This document shows positions 9,283 to 20,565 of a stretch of DNA of 64,000 nucleotides, in pieces. The stretch covers positions 1,054,001 through 1,118,000 of the forward strand of contig JAJJXM010000003.1 of assembly GCA_024516155.1 (NCBI GenBank), given 5' to 3'. Below the pieces are notes generated by a model. It searched no databases and was not told the origin of the DNA. It saw only the letters and a program-made list of their open reading frames with translations. This DNA is from Pyronema omphalodes (taxonomy: Eukaryota; Ascomycota; Pezizomycetes; Pezizales; Pyronemataceae). A program made the translations under genes and the position numbers. Numbering within the stretch: position 1 is the stretch's first letter; each line of letters opens with the position of its first letter.

Positions 9283-11930
9283 TTCGTACAGCATAGAGAA
9301 AATTAGTCAGGCGCAGTGCAACAACAGAGCCTACCTTTTACCCAAGTATAAGCTCTCTCAAGAAACCTAGATTCAAGCTGACCACTACGCAAAAGCCAGT
9401 GCACAAAACATCTCTATCATATCTATCCACTTTCTCTCTAAAAACAAAATTGGTAATCGAATAAAAATACCCTCACCCTTACAAGCCTCAACTCTCAGCC
9501 TCCCAAGTCCCATCTCATATTCATATTCATATTCACTATCATCATCAGTCCCTACTCCCAACACCGAATTCCACTTCCTTAATCCCTCCTATATACCCCA
9601 AAGGTCCCCCCAAAAAAAGAACCTCAGACTCCCATAGCACTCAAACTCAACTCAACTCAACCAAACTCACCTCCACATCGCACCTCGTAGTTCGGAATAC
9701 CCACGTGCAATGCCATCCCCCACTCTCCCACGTGTATGTGTGCCTTTCTTATAATATAATAAGTAATCACCACCCCCATCATCCAGCTAAGCACCAAGCC
9801 CACGGTTCATAGCTCATGGTTCATGGTTTATGGTTCATAGCTTCATAAGGTCTGTGCATAAAATAGGCCGTGAGTACCCGCTGAGCCTCGTGATAGATAA
9901 CCTTAAGCTAGTCTAAGCCAAGCTAAGCTAAACCAAAGCCAAACCCAGCTCAACTGAACCCAGCTCAACTAAACGAGAGCTAAAGGAAGGAGCTCGCAGA
10001 CGGCAGGGCAAAGTATGTACATATGTACTTGCATTGCTTGTAAGGTCTAAGGAAGGCTTATTTGTAACTAGAGCTTCTGGAAGGAAAATACCGCAGATTC
10101 GTATATGGGACTTGGAATTGGGATTTGTAAATGGACGGAGGACGGGGAATTGGGGATTGGGGACTAATGTATAGCTGAAAAAATAAAAAAGGATCTGAGC
10201 GTTGGATTTTATGGTAGGGAAGCAGTACATAGCAAGGTAGTAGGGCATTTATGTTACAGGTCTAAGAAGTGATTTTTTTTTATATATATAAGGACTCAAG
10301 AGGGCTTTTTGGAGGGGGGCATATACTGTAGGTATGTACAGAAAAGACAATTGGACTTGTCGAGTTACCTACTATACTTCGAGCCTACGGAGTGAATTTT
10401 ATTGATTCCCGGATTCAAGAATAAAGAATTCCGGAATTCTGGAAGGAGATTGGAGTAGATTCTGGAGGTATGTACCCGAGTACTAGGATGTATATGTATA
10501 GTTTGGCATGAGACAACCGTGCGCAATGCAGATGTGCATATGTAAATTACGGGCCGTGGAAGCGATGGCTTCATAGCTCCGTAGCTGTAACGAATTAACG
10601 ATAGCTGATTTATACATACATACAGACAGTATTCTGGAAGACTATGTAGAAGTAGCTATAGTGTAGTATAGTTATGTATATGACGAAATACCACTTATTT
10701 CCCCTGGGCTTTCTGTAGTTATGAATCTATGAAACAAACTCCTATCTGGATTTAGGATATGCATACAGCTCATTCTTTTCGCCTTGCGAACTGCCAGAAC
10801 TCCTTGAATGAAAATTCACCGCTATCGAAAACAGAAAAAACAGAAAAAAACGGACGGTAAAAATCAGAAAGCGAAAAGCGTATCATTATCGCCCAACTAA
10901 ATGCAGTATATACCCAACTCCCCAATCTATCTCATAAACACAACACAGTAAATCCCCATCCAATCACAGAAATACAGGCTAACATAAACCCTCTACCCCT
11001 ACATCCTATGGACTGACATCTTCCCCATAACCGACCAACTCCTCAAACATAAAGCAGCGATACATTTTTCCGACCATTCCCGAATCCTGTTCCACTGGGA
11101 TCAAAAGCAAAATAAAAAGTAACAGCGTCTCCAAAAGTGGGAGCATAATCATATGACAGATGACAGATGACAGGGCTGATCAATAATAAAACCAAGACAA
11201 GAAGTGGCAACATTTCTTAACAATATGGGATGATAACACCATGATACTCTGCATTCGTTATATTACGTTACATCCGTTGTGTTGCATGGTTCTGATTAAA
11301 ACCTTAAACCCTGCGGATATATCATATCATATCATATCGGTCCGATTCCGATTCCGTTCATTTGGATAAATTATGATGATGATGATGATGCCACAAAAAA
11401 TAGAAGCTTACATACCCGCAGGGATGAGGATATGAAGCAGCTGCCCTGATTGGGATTGTTCCGATAAGCGAGTTTGATGCATGCGTAGGATACAAAAATT
11501 CGACGATCATCAAATAAATCATCATGATTCGCTTCACAGTTCACAATTCGTAATGCACAATCTACGGTCTTCAGAAAAGCACAAAAAGTACACGGGCACT
11601 TGAAAGATGGATTCTAAGATATAGACGCCGTAAATTATTTTTAAATTTTAACTATGAATATAGATATAGATATCTAAATGTGACCCCTAAAATTTTTAAT
11701 ACGCCGTATCTGTATCCCACAAAATGCACCTAATATAACCCGTGCGTATCCTAAAAGCGTAAACAGCGTGAAAAAGCAGCATAAACCATTCGCCGGATCT
11801 AATAGATTGAAATAAGGTTAAACAGTAAGCAAGTAAACCAAAACACCCTAGAATGCCCAAAAGACTAATGATGCTGATGCTGATGTAAAAACTCAAACAA
11901 ATGCCATGTTTTCACTGTTGCCATTATAAT
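9283..11930. other. Long intergenic region
   Basis: About 2.6 kb without a supported gene. It holds CT-rich tracts (9480-9700), short direct repeats of the AGCTAAGCTAAACC type (9900-9980), a CATATCATAT run near 11320-11337 and a (GAT)n run at 11372-11390. Small frames at 9928-10248 and 10365-10574 show no family features. Confidence 0.5.
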
Positions 11931-11936
11931 TATAAC

Positions 11937-12008
11937 TGCCCTCCAAAATAGTATCATAACTCGCTGCCCTCCAGTATAAATTCATAGCTTACTGCCCTCC
12001 AATATTAC
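11937..12008. repeat. Three spaced copies of CTGCCCTCCA
   Basis: The decamer CTGCCCTCCA occurs near 11938, 11962 and 11992, spaced about 24-30 bases apart within a loose repeat beginning TAACT/TAGCT. The nearest gene, the cyclophilin on the minus strand, ends at 12092, so in its 3' region the element reads TGGAGGGCAG three times. Confidence 0.7.
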
Positions 12009-12091
12009 CCAATGAGTAGTAGTTAAGACATAGAAAAGCCGTAAACAAACTGTAAAATATCAGCAGCAGCTAGATATTATCATGAGTACCT

Positions 12092-14044
12092 TTAGTTCTT
12101 TAGCTGCGGCATGTCACGCTTACACTCCCCATCCCTTTCCGCATTTTCCTCCTTCTTTGTAACCCCCACAACCATCTCCAGTCTCTGGCCCTGTTCTTGG
12201 CCGGGAGATCGCCGACGGTACCGTCGTTGATTCACCCTTGGACACCTGGGGGATCTTGAACGGCGTACTCGTTTGCTGCCACGAGCCCTGTCACCGCTAG
12301 TTGCTCGGGCTCTGTCACTTCCTGGGGTCCGAGAACGGCCACGGGGAACATCCTCCCAATCAGCTTCTTGGTCCTGGAGATCACTGACCTCATTACGGGG
12401 TGATTGAGGAGGGGGATAGCAGGGTGTAGTAGATCCATCGGCGGTAGGCATAGCAGCATCTTCGGCGGGCTGTGTAGCAGGTTCATTAGTCGTAGGTTGA
12501 GCCAAGCTCTCAGCGGGAGCATCCGGCAGGATCCCTTCTTCATCAGCAGGTGCATCAGAGAACTCAGTAGGAGGGTTCTCAGGGGAATCTGGGTTAAAGT
12601 AACCCTCAGCAGGAGTAGCCAGATCGTCACCCGGTAACAAATCCCCAAGAGTTCCCGGCGCTTCAGCAACAAGTGGTGGTTCAGGAGGTAGAGTCTTGGG
12701 GTACGGAGACGGACGAAATTCGAACAGAGGCTCGCTGTACGGGATTGGTGATGGTGGAGCTGTGAAAGGAGCAGGAGGTGGAATCGGAGCTCCAAGTAGA
12801 TGGCCTGTAGACATTGTAGAAACCGTTGATCCTGTGCTGGTCTGTGGCGTGAGCGTAGGAAAATGAGCCTGTGAGATCAGAGGAGCATTGACGATGGCTG
12901 GGGTACTGGGAGGGGCGGTGGTAGTGATAGTAGTTGCACTACTTTCGTTCCCGTCGTTACCGTGATCTCCGGCGGAGTTTATGGCATTGGCGGCTTCGGC
13001 ACCATTCGCGGCCTCACCGGCGCCGTTACCGGCACCGAGGCTCGGCTCCGTATCACTAGATCCAGGGCCTCTTGCTTCATTTGCCGGCGAGCCCGTAGTG
13101 TTCGCAACATCCCTAGGCTTCTGGTCTTTTCTAAGGTATGCCTGCCAGTCAACAACAGGTGGAGGCTTAGGAGAAAACGGGATATTGGAATTGGGATCGT
13201 ATTCTCCGCAGCCATAGATGATTACCGGCTTCCTGGGTCGATCTTCACCATTGACTGAGACATTCCCGATCTTCTCTAGAACTTCTAGCCCACTTGTTAC
13301 GCGGCCAAAACAGGTGTTTCTATCTGTCAACCCGGAACAGTCTCCAAGGGTGATAAAGAACTGGCTCTGATTTGTGTGTGGCCCTTTATTAGCTGTGCAG
13401 ACCAACCCAACTTTATCCAGCGGATGGTCATTAGGCTTATCGTTGTACATTTTGTTCGTCGCAATCACGGGCTTAAGATCAGGGAACATGCCGGATGCTC
13501 CATACAATCCGCTCACTCCACCGCTGCCATCGTGGTGGGTAATGTCGCCGCCTTGGATCAGGACTCCTTGGACTACGCGATGGAAGATTGAGCCGCGGTA
13601 GCTAGGCGTGAATAAGAGGTTGCCGGCAAAAGGAAGCTCAATCGGTTCATGGCCGCGACAGAGGGCGAGAAAACTATAAGTGCCATGTGGTATTAGCGTG
13701 GACCCTGAAAGAACTTTCCCCAACCCCTCCATGATCTTGGGAATGCAGAGGCTTCAACGGACTTTGAGAACCGTAGCAGGATTTGCCGGCCCCAATTAAG
13801 CCTTGACGGACTCTGTCTCTGTTCAGTTTAATCAAGAGACAACTAACCTCAAGGATGCATAAAGGGCTTTTTCGTAGAAAAGCTGGATTGTCATGCGGCC
13901 CAGAAACTTGTTGTTGTAGCCAATGTCAAGATAAACTTGGCGAGGAAGCTGTGAAGTGTCGAATGTGTCGTTTGCACCCTTCGCTTTGGCATCTTTGTTT
14001 TGCCCTTTCACGGCTGTGGTGCCGGTTGTCGTTTGGGTAGCCAT
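12092..14044 (-). CDS. Cyclophilin-type peptidyl-prolyl isomerase with long Arg/Ser-rich tail
   Basis: A probable nuclear prolyl isomerase of 618 residues (exons 14044-13848 and 13751-12092; the 96-nt intron links KALYASL to SLCIPKI). The cyclophilin domain fills about residues 30-210: FHRVVQG keeps the catalytic Arg, IQGGD the Gln, and NQSQFFIT the core motif. The usual Phe of GFM is Val (GVLIQ), and the Trp that contacts cyclosporin A in related proteins is replaced in CSGLTDRNTCFG, as is the usual His. A Pro/Ala/Ser/Thr-rich linker of about 300 residues leads to a basic tail with RGRSRTPGS and RRSRSPRCPR. Such tails resemble RS domains of spliceosomal cyclophilins, so a role near pre-mRNA splicing is likely by inference. 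The domain start is slightly unusual, so the exon junction deserves checking. Confidence 0.88.
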
Positions 14045-15460
14045 GGTGATGAGTGGGGTGGGGTGGGGTGGGTGTGGCGGACTGCCCTTGTTGTCTGTCC
14101 GGCAGCTGGAGGAGCTATCGTGGAGCTATTGCGAAGCTTGGGGAGCTAGAGCTCCTCTAGAACAGCTCACGAGCGCGCCATTTCAGTGTAACGAGAGCAG
14201 GGCGCATTTACCCGGAACTAGCGTCGAGTGCTTGGCTATGTTTTGCATTTGCCGTGGTGGGTGACCACTTTGACCACTGGGGTTGTCTTCTGGGCGGCGA
14301 TGAAGCTGAGTGGACTTTGTTCCCAGTATTGCCCAACCATATCGTCCAGCAACTGGTCAATTTCAACCATGGTTGTGGCGTATGCCAGCTGATGTCATGA
14401 GAACTCTGTCGCAATGTCTGCATGACTATCTGCTTTTTGGCTATTTTATCGCCAGTTCAAAAATTCTCAACTCGTCCGCACCTTCCGACTAACGCGTCAC
14501 TTCAGCCATCAGTCGTCAGAGCAATCAAAAGTTGTTTGAATTCTGTATTTTCTGCTCTCCTTGCTTCAATGGCCTGACGTTGATGTAAAGTTGAGAGATT
14601 GTCCAGTGTTTATCCGTTGTGGGTCGCCAAGCGTGTTTCTGGAATTTGCTCATGGAAGCTTCCGACTGTAAGCAGTGCTCTGATCCGTGGGGCGCTCAAG
14701 CAGCAAGTGTTTGACCAGTGATCTGCTGTGGGGGGCTGGAGATAGTTGGAGTTGACCTCGTTCTTTTTTTTTTTTTCCGCCGGTCAATTCATCAGTGAAC
14801 TCTATTCACCGCTTAATTGTAATCGCAGAAATCACCTCGCGACAAATAATTTTTCTAACTTTTTTTTTTTCTTTTTTTTTTCTGCCCTTTTCCTTGCGTG
14901 GTGCAATTATCAGCAATCTGCAGCATTGACTCGCCCCACAGGCCGTCGCCAATGTTCCATTGTAGCACTCGCTTCCTTCTCCCGGATCCCTTTTCCACCC
15001 CAAATTCGCTCCGCGCACCGCCCAAGCCCCGGAATAAAAAAAAAAGCTTGGAAGTTCTGTACACTCGGTGCTAGGTTCGCCACGACAGCTGCTACATGCA
15101 GCGAGTAACAATGCGAAGAATCCCGGCAGATCCCCGGGATGGGATACTTTAAGCTATCAAAGCTGGGTCTGACGATAGGATAGAGAGAGAGAGAGAAAGA
15201 AGGTGTCTGTTAATTCGATCGATCCGGCATATCTTTGAGCAAGCATACCACATCTCCTGTTTCCTGTGCGCCGCAAGTTATATAAAACACGCAATTGACC
15301 TCCTGACTCTTCATCAAACATTGCAATACCTTCGACATCCAACAAACAGTATATAAACAGTACCATATTGTCTTGACAAAGTCCAACAAAGTCCTCACAA
15401 GACCTGACAACTTTCTCAACAAACTTCGACAAACTTCTCACAAAGTCTGACAATTCCAAC
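14045..15460. promoter_or_regulatory. Divergent promoter region between cyclophilin and F-box genes
   Basis: 1.4 kb shared by two divergently transcribed genes. It has a (TGGGG)n run at 14053-14072 directly upstream of the cyclophilin ATG, poly-pyrimidine runs at 14762-14776 and 14860-14881, and a GA run at 15181-15200. Short CAAAGTC/CAAACTTC repeats lie at 15376-15450 just before the F-box ATG. Overlapping small frames on both strands look non-coding. Confidence 0.5.
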
Positions 15461-16374
15461 ATGACACTCCTATCCCTCCCAGAGGAAATCCTCTGCAATA
15501 TCCTCTCCGGCCTCACAAGCTCAGAACTTATCCAAGCCAGCACAACCTGTCAACGGTTTAGATATTCCGCTCAAGAAATCCTTTACCTCCGTCTGCGAGA
15601 CATCAGCAAACTAGAGGGTCATAAATTCATCTTTGGTTGCACCACACCCACATATCGAGTACGTCATCCTTCCCCAAGTCCATGATATCCCAATCCCCAA
15701 GACCCCTAGCCCACCAATATTCCCTGCAAACAGGAACCTCAACCCAGCCAGTCGTAATTCCGATACGTTTCCAACAGCCCACTAATAACCCACAGCACAT
15801 AACTCCCTACCAAACCTGCCGCATCCGTAAATCAACTCCTCCAGTAACTGCTACCACCTCCCTCGACAGTCACTATACCTCCTTCCTCCCCGTAGCTCCC
15901 TCAAATGCCAGGTCCAGCTACACAAACCTCGATGCCACACCTCGACCTATGTCCACCACTGTCTCCCTGGACCCCGCTGTAACCTTCGTTCAACTGATAG
16001 CCAATGCCCAATTGCTGAAGCTCGTCCCAGAAGGGGAGGGGGGTTTATACTCCAACCTTTTGCCTGTGGCTTCTGAGCGGCTATTTAGATTGCGCAGGAA
16101 GGAGCTGAAGTCGGCGGCGAGAAGTAAGCAGGGAAGACAAATTTGGTTGGACGAGAAGAAGAACTGTGGTATCAGGGTAAAGGTAACGGAGAAGGACAAG
16201 AGGCCGTGGGTTGCATCGGCGGAGGAAAGTGAGGATGAGAGACCGGAGAGTTGGTTGGTAGAGTATGAAGAGGTCCTTATTAGGACGGGAACATTGTTGC
16301 TCACTCTAGAAGAGAAGAAGGAGGGAGCAGAAAATGCTGTGGTGGTTGGAAAAGTGAGTGCGAAATCGAAGTAA
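15461..16374 (+). CDS. F-box domain protein
   Basis: A probable SCF ubiquitin-ligase adaptor of 274 residues. Residues 3-45 give a clear F-box (LLSLPEEILCNILSGL followed by SSELIQASTTCQRFR). The model uses exons 15461-15658 and 15748-16374. The donor GTACGT lies after TTPTYR, and the chosen acceptor (AACCCAG) restores the frame at PVVIPIRFQQ. Other acceptors within the same 90 bases are possible. After a Thr/Pro-rich middle, the C-terminal half is charged (RLRRKELKSAARSKQGRQIW) and has no repeat domain I can name, so the substrate is unknown. The gene is divergent from the cyclophilin. Confidence 0.78.
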
Positions 16375-16816
16375 AAAAGGTGGGTGGATGTTCGAATGGG
16401 TGGCTAATGAGTGGATGAGGGATGAATAGGAGCCGGTTTTTAGGTGGCCATGGATTGCGAATGATCCCAGTTTATGGGGGTATTGACGACGTTATGACTA
16501 AAGACTGAAATTGATTTCGAAATTTTTCTGTTTCTGTTGATTGTAAGTTTGGTTTAGATGGTTAGTATTGGCTTGGGTAAGGGTACAGGTAAAGGTGCTG
16601 GGAATGGGTATGGGTATAAGTAATAGACCGAGGTGTTAAACAATAAAGATCTGCTTTTCAATGTTAATATACAAGTTTTGTCTAACCATTTCCCCCATAT
16701 CGTGATTCCTCATGATCCAATCTTGAAATCGTACAATCCAATCCCATTCATCCCTCCTTTCGCCATATCCCAAAAGCCCCAATTTCCCCCCAATTTTCCT
16801 CGGATATCCATTCTCT
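16375..16816. other. Convergent 3' intergenic space
   Basis: Between the F-box (plus) and AIM41-like (minus) stop codons. It contains a G-rich GGGTA/GGTAAGGGTACAGG stretch near 16576-16620 and otherwise nothing that I recognise. Confidence 0.5.
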
Positions 16817-17365
16817 TTACTTTCCTCCAATGACCTTCTTTGCCACAACCGCCACATCAGCCCTGACAACTGGTCTTCCCTCAAATTTGCTCATAATCTC
16901 CCTCATGAGCTCTCCCATGTTGACCTTCTTTCCCTCAGCATTAGCAGCCTCCATGAGTCCCTCCGCCACCTTCATAATCTCCTCCTGTCCAACCGTGTCA
17001 ACAGCTCCGGCATACTGCTCCAAAAGCTTAAACTGGGCAGTTTCCTTCTCGACCAAATCGGGTCTTCCAGCCTTAGCAGCCTCATCGATGGACACCTGAC
17101 TCTTTGCCTTGGTCTTGTTGATAATGTTAAGAATATCCAAGTCGGTATTCGCGGGTTTATCAGTGAATTGAGCATTCTTGATCTCGGCTAATAAACCACG
17201 GAGAACGGCGAGAGAGGTTTGGTCTTTGGCGCGCATGGCGTTCTTCAAGTCGGTACGAAGGGTGAGGAGGAGAGGGGGGACCTCAGGGGCGGCGGCGGCG
17301 GCGGTAGCATTGTAGCGGAGGCCGACACGGGCGGTAGAGGTGACAAGACGACGGAGGGAGAACAT
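16817..17365 (-). CDS. AIM41: Mitochondrial GatB/YqeY domain protein (Aim41-like)
   Basis: A single-exon protein of 182 residues. The N-terminus (MFSLRRLVTSTARVGLRYNA) is Arg/Ser/Ala-rich without acidic residues, as expected for mitochondrial import. It is followed by a YqeY/GatB-like helical domain: LRTDLKNAMRAKDQTSLAVLR, then AEIKNAQ, then a C-terminal part with GELMREIMSKFEGRPV. The yeast relative Aim41 is mitochondrial and poorly characterised. Kinship to the tRNA-amidotransferase tail suggests a tRNA-linked role but does not prove one. The start is set at 17365, because the longer frame from 17479 would place a Pro/Phe-rich leader before the obvious targeting signal. Confidence 0.9.
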   Translation of the reverse strand: MFSLRRLVTSTARVGLRYNATAAAAAPEVPPLLLTLRTDLKNAMRAKDQTSLAVLRGLLAEIKNAQFTDKPANTDLDILNIINKTKAKSQVSIDEAAKAGRPDLVEKETAQFKLLEQYAGAVDTVGQEEIMKVAEGLMEAANAEGKKVNMGELMREIMSKFEGRPVVRADVAVVAKKVIGGK

Positions 17366-17619
17366 TGTGAGGTTGTTGCTGGAATATAGGTCGGACGGCA
17401 GGAACGTAGATACCGAGCAAAACCGTGAGTGTAAGAACGGCGGCGGCATTGACCCCGCGCTAAAACTGCAGGGGTGCAAAGGTTAGGGTTTTTGGAAGCA
17501 GCTCCCTGGTTAACCAGACTATTGGAGTACGTCAGCCGCAGAGCTTCGGAGAGCTTGCAACTGCTGAACGACTGCGACGATAGCTACGGACTACGCACCT
17601 ACGGTAAAGAATAGCAAAT

Positions 17620-18774
17620 ATGGCAGCTTCTTCTTCCGCTGCTCATAATCATTATGAATCAAGAATCGACGCTGATGTCATTGATCCCGATGACCGTGAG
17701 TCTCCTCCAGAAAGCTTTCCTATCTTCCGCAGCTACCGGCCGTGTCCTCGTCCCCAGAGCTCCCCTCATTATTCTCCCTCCCCGGTCAACAAACTCGGAC
17801 TAACATAATGCAGTCGACATCAATGATCTCGATGATCCTCTTGACCTCCCCACTAGTTCCTCAGCTCCCCTGAACCCCTCCTCTCGTCTAACTTCCGCCA
17901 TCCCCGGCGAAGACCGTCGCGCGACTCTCAACACTCTCGATGAGTCCGTCTGGGACACTCTTTCCCGTGACATCCGCGCCGTATGGAAAAAGATGCAGGC
18001 CGTTTTATGGCCACGTTACACATGGACCAAATGGCCTTCAGCGGATGATATTGTCAATAATAATGCGACTGGTATTGAAGGAGGGCAAGGAGCGGTGGGC
18101 ACAAGTCTTCAAGGAGGGTTGGGAGAATGGGATTTGTGGGGCCCGTTGTTGGCGTGCTTAAGTTTGGCGACGCTGTTGTCTATCTGTGCCGCCCCAAGTC
18201 AGAAGGAGGCAGTGTTTGCGGGGGTCTTTGCGATGGTTTGGGTTGGTGAGGCGGTGGTGACAATGCAGATTAGATTGTTGGGAGGTGTGATGTGAGTATT
18301 TTGATATTCCTGGGGTAGTGAGGGGAGAGGCGGGGGGGGTGGTGTGGCTTTGAAGATCCAGGGTATTCCATTGAGCCTTGTCGAAGTTCGATTCAGCTCA
18401 ACGAAAACTGATCAAGCTTCGCCATGATCACTCGAGTTCAAGCTCCAGCGAGCTTCCTCCAATCTTCCTCCCCTCTCCCCTCATCCCCCATCATAATTTC
18501 CCAACCCCCACTAACCTTCACCAGATCCTTCTTCCAATCCGTCTCAATAATCGGCTACACGCTCTTCCCCATCGTCGTCTGCGCCTTCCTCTCCGCCTTC
18601 CGCGTCCACGCAATAATCCGAGTCCCAGTCTATTCCATCTGTTTCCTATGGTCTCTAGCAGCCGGTGTCTCTATCCTCGGAGGAAGTGGAGTCATCAAGA
18701 ATCGTGTTGCTTTGGCGGTCTTTCCTATGGCCATTTTTTATTTTGGGTTGGTTTGTTTATGCTTGATTAGCTAA
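17620..18774 (+). CDS. Yip1-family Golgi membrane protein (Yip4/YIPF6-like)
   Basis: A Rab-GTPase-interacting membrane protein of the early secretory pathway, 267 residues in three exons (17620-17695, 17814-18291, 18525-18774). The cytosolic N-terminus is acidic (DVIDPDDLDINDLDDPLDL). The Yip1 hallmark DLWGPL sits before the first membrane segment, and further hydrophobic segments follow (QKEAVFAGVFAMVWVGEAVV, SVSIIGYTLFPIVVCAFLSA, SICFLWSLAAGVSILGG, LAVFPMAIFYFGLVCLCLIS). Both introns have a CTAAC branch site and CAG acceptor. The second is long for a fungus (233 nt) and falls between the first and later membrane segments. Assignment to the Yip4/Yip5 branch is likely but not certain. Confidence 0.9.
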
Positions 18775-18810
18775 TTCTGTATGGTGGAGAGGAGAATGAA
18801 AAGCCGAGGA

Positions 18811-18826
18811 GGGGGGGGGGGGGGGG
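18811..18826. repeat. G16 homopolymer
   Basis: Sixteen consecutive G residues just after the YIP gene stop. Confidence 0.95.
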
Positions 18827-19374
18827 ATTCCTGAGGGATGCCCAGGGAAGGGGAAGGATGCATTAGCAGAAAAGGAAAGGAAATGGGACTTTCGTTAAGT
18901 ACTCGAGAAGAAAATAGCAATCATTGTGATATTTGTGATGATGATGATAATGTGGCTTTCAAACATTCGGATTCAAATACATATGAAATTAATGTTGAAT
19001 TTTGAATGTTGATTCTTGATTGGTGATACTCTTTTTGTAGGGCTTAAACATGGAATGTTATGGAAAGTAAAAAATAAACAAAAACTGACAATTGCAAAAC
19101 AAAAAAATGTCAAATGAAAATGCAAAAAGCAAAAGAAAAACGCAAATTAAAAATTAAAAACCGATTACTTCTATCCAATCTATCCAGAAAAAAATCCGAA
19201 ACAGCAATCATGTCAGATTGAGATACTTCCATAATTCATACATTCCAAGCTTCCTCAAATACTAAAAAGTACCACCTTTGATATCCTCAATTATATACAT
19301 TTGGATTTATGTATGTATAGTATACTCCTTCCATTGGAGTAGATAGTAATAGATAACTAGAATATCATGCAGAA

Positions 19375-19436
19375 ATATTTATTTACTTATTGACTGATTT
19401 ACTTATTTACTTATTTACTTATTGACTTATTTATAT
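19375..19436. repeat. TTACTTAT-type tandem array
   Basis: Imperfect repeats of TTAC TTAT with TTGACT variants over about 60 bases. Confidence 0.85.
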
Positions 19437-19540
19437 TTCCTTCAAGCTCAAATTAAATTATTCTGTTCAATAGTTTAGTTAATAGTTCATCTCCATTCTT
19501 ACTATTTCCTGAATCCAGTCTACCCTGCACCTGTACCCTT

Positions 19541-19638
19541 GCCATTGCCGTTACAGTTGCCGTTGCCGTTACAGTTACAGTTGCCGTTGCCGTTGATGTT
19601 GCCGTTGATGTTACCCTTACCATTGCCGTTACAGTTGC
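19541..19638. repeat. Hexamer array GTTGCC/GTTACA
   Basis: About sixteen 6-bp units alternating between GTTGCC, GTTACA and GTTGAT. Read on the minus strand it gives a Thr/Ala/Val-rich artefactual frame. Confidence 0.9.
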
Positions 19639-19715
19639 GTATACGGTATCTTCTAAGTTCTGGATCTGCTGGTACATAATATTTTGGTCCTCGTACACCT
19701 GATCCTGATGGCTTG

Positions 19716-19892
19716 TGTATCGCATGGTATCACCTATGTATGGTATCGCCTATGGTATCGCATGGTATCGCCTATGTATGGTATCGCCTATGTATGGTAT
19801 CACCTATGGTATCGCATGGTATCGCATATGGTATTGCCTATGTATGGTATCGCATGGTATCGCCTATGGCTTGGGTATCGCCTATGTATGGT
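19716..19892. repeat. Minisatellite of TATGGTATCGCC units
   Basis: About 180 bases of mixed 10- and 14-bp units (TATGGTATCGCC, TATCGCATGG, TATGTATGG). The array is open in more than one plus-strand frame and yields peptides rich in YGIAYVWYR-like repeats. With no start context or splice logic I treat it as non-coding. Confidence 0.85.
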
Positions 19893-20003
19893 AACCAAGT
19901 AACCAAGTAACCAATCCCCCGCCACATACATACATGACTGATCATGTACTCTCTTAATGCTGGAAAGTTAATGTTAACTGTGTGTATTTTTGAGATTTTT
20001 CTA

Positions 20004-20045
20004 GGCTTTGTCAGGCCTTGCTGGGCTTTGTCAGGCTTTGCTGGG
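20004..20045. repeat. GGCTTTGTCAGGCTTTGCTG repeat
   Basis: Two imperfect copies of a ~20-bp unit. Confidence 0.75.
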
Positions 20046-20114
20046 AGAAATTGTGGTATGTTGGTTTAGTTGAGATTAGTTTAGTGTTGGTTAATTTGTG
20101 TATTTGATACGCGC

Positions 20115-20220
20115 TGTGATTGGCTGGTTGGTTGGTTGGTCGGTTGGTTGGTTGGTCGGTTTGTTTATTTGATACGCGCTGTGATACGGACTGTGATTGG
20201 CTAGTCGGTCGGTTAGTTGT
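20115..20220. repeat. GGTTGGTTGGTC array with duplicated TGATACGCGCTGTGAT
   Basis: GGTT/GGTC tetramers flanked by two copies of a segment containing GATACGCGCTGTGAT, so the array includes a larger-scale duplication. Confidence 0.8.
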
Positions 20221-20311
20221 TCTAATTTTCTTTTTCAATGGTTTTGGCGATTATGATTGGTCGGTTTTAGTTTTCGTTTAATTAGTTTATTTGAGTGTTG
20301 GTTTTGGTTTA

Positions 20312-20441
20312 ATTGACTGTTGGCTGTGATTATGATTGGTTGTGATTATGATTGGCTGGTTGTGATTGGCTGGTTGTGATTGGCTGGTTGTGATTATGAT
20401 TGATTGGCTGGTTGATTGGCTGGTTGATTGGCTGGTTGTTT
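20312..20441. repeat. GATTGGCTGGTTGT array
   Basis: About ten imperfect units built from GATTGGCTGGTT and GTGATTAT over 130 bases. Confidence 0.85.
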
Positions 20442-20523
20442 ATATATATTTCATCCCCCACCTTATTTTATATACAACTTGAATAAACTACATACAGTAA
20501 AAAATTAGACTTGCGGATGTGCT

Positions 20524-20565
20524 TGTTGCTTTTGCTGTTGGTGTTGCTGTTGCTGTTGGTGTTGA
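20524..20565. repeat. TTGCTG/TTGGTG hexamer array
   Basis: Short GTTGCTGTTGGT array just downstream of an AT-rich segment. Confidence 0.75.

Noticed and set aside
12232..12795. A 187-codon minus-strand frame inside the cyclophilin tail
   Set aside because: It is an out-of-frame Leu/Arg-rich shadow of the low-complexity linker of the cyclophilin gene.
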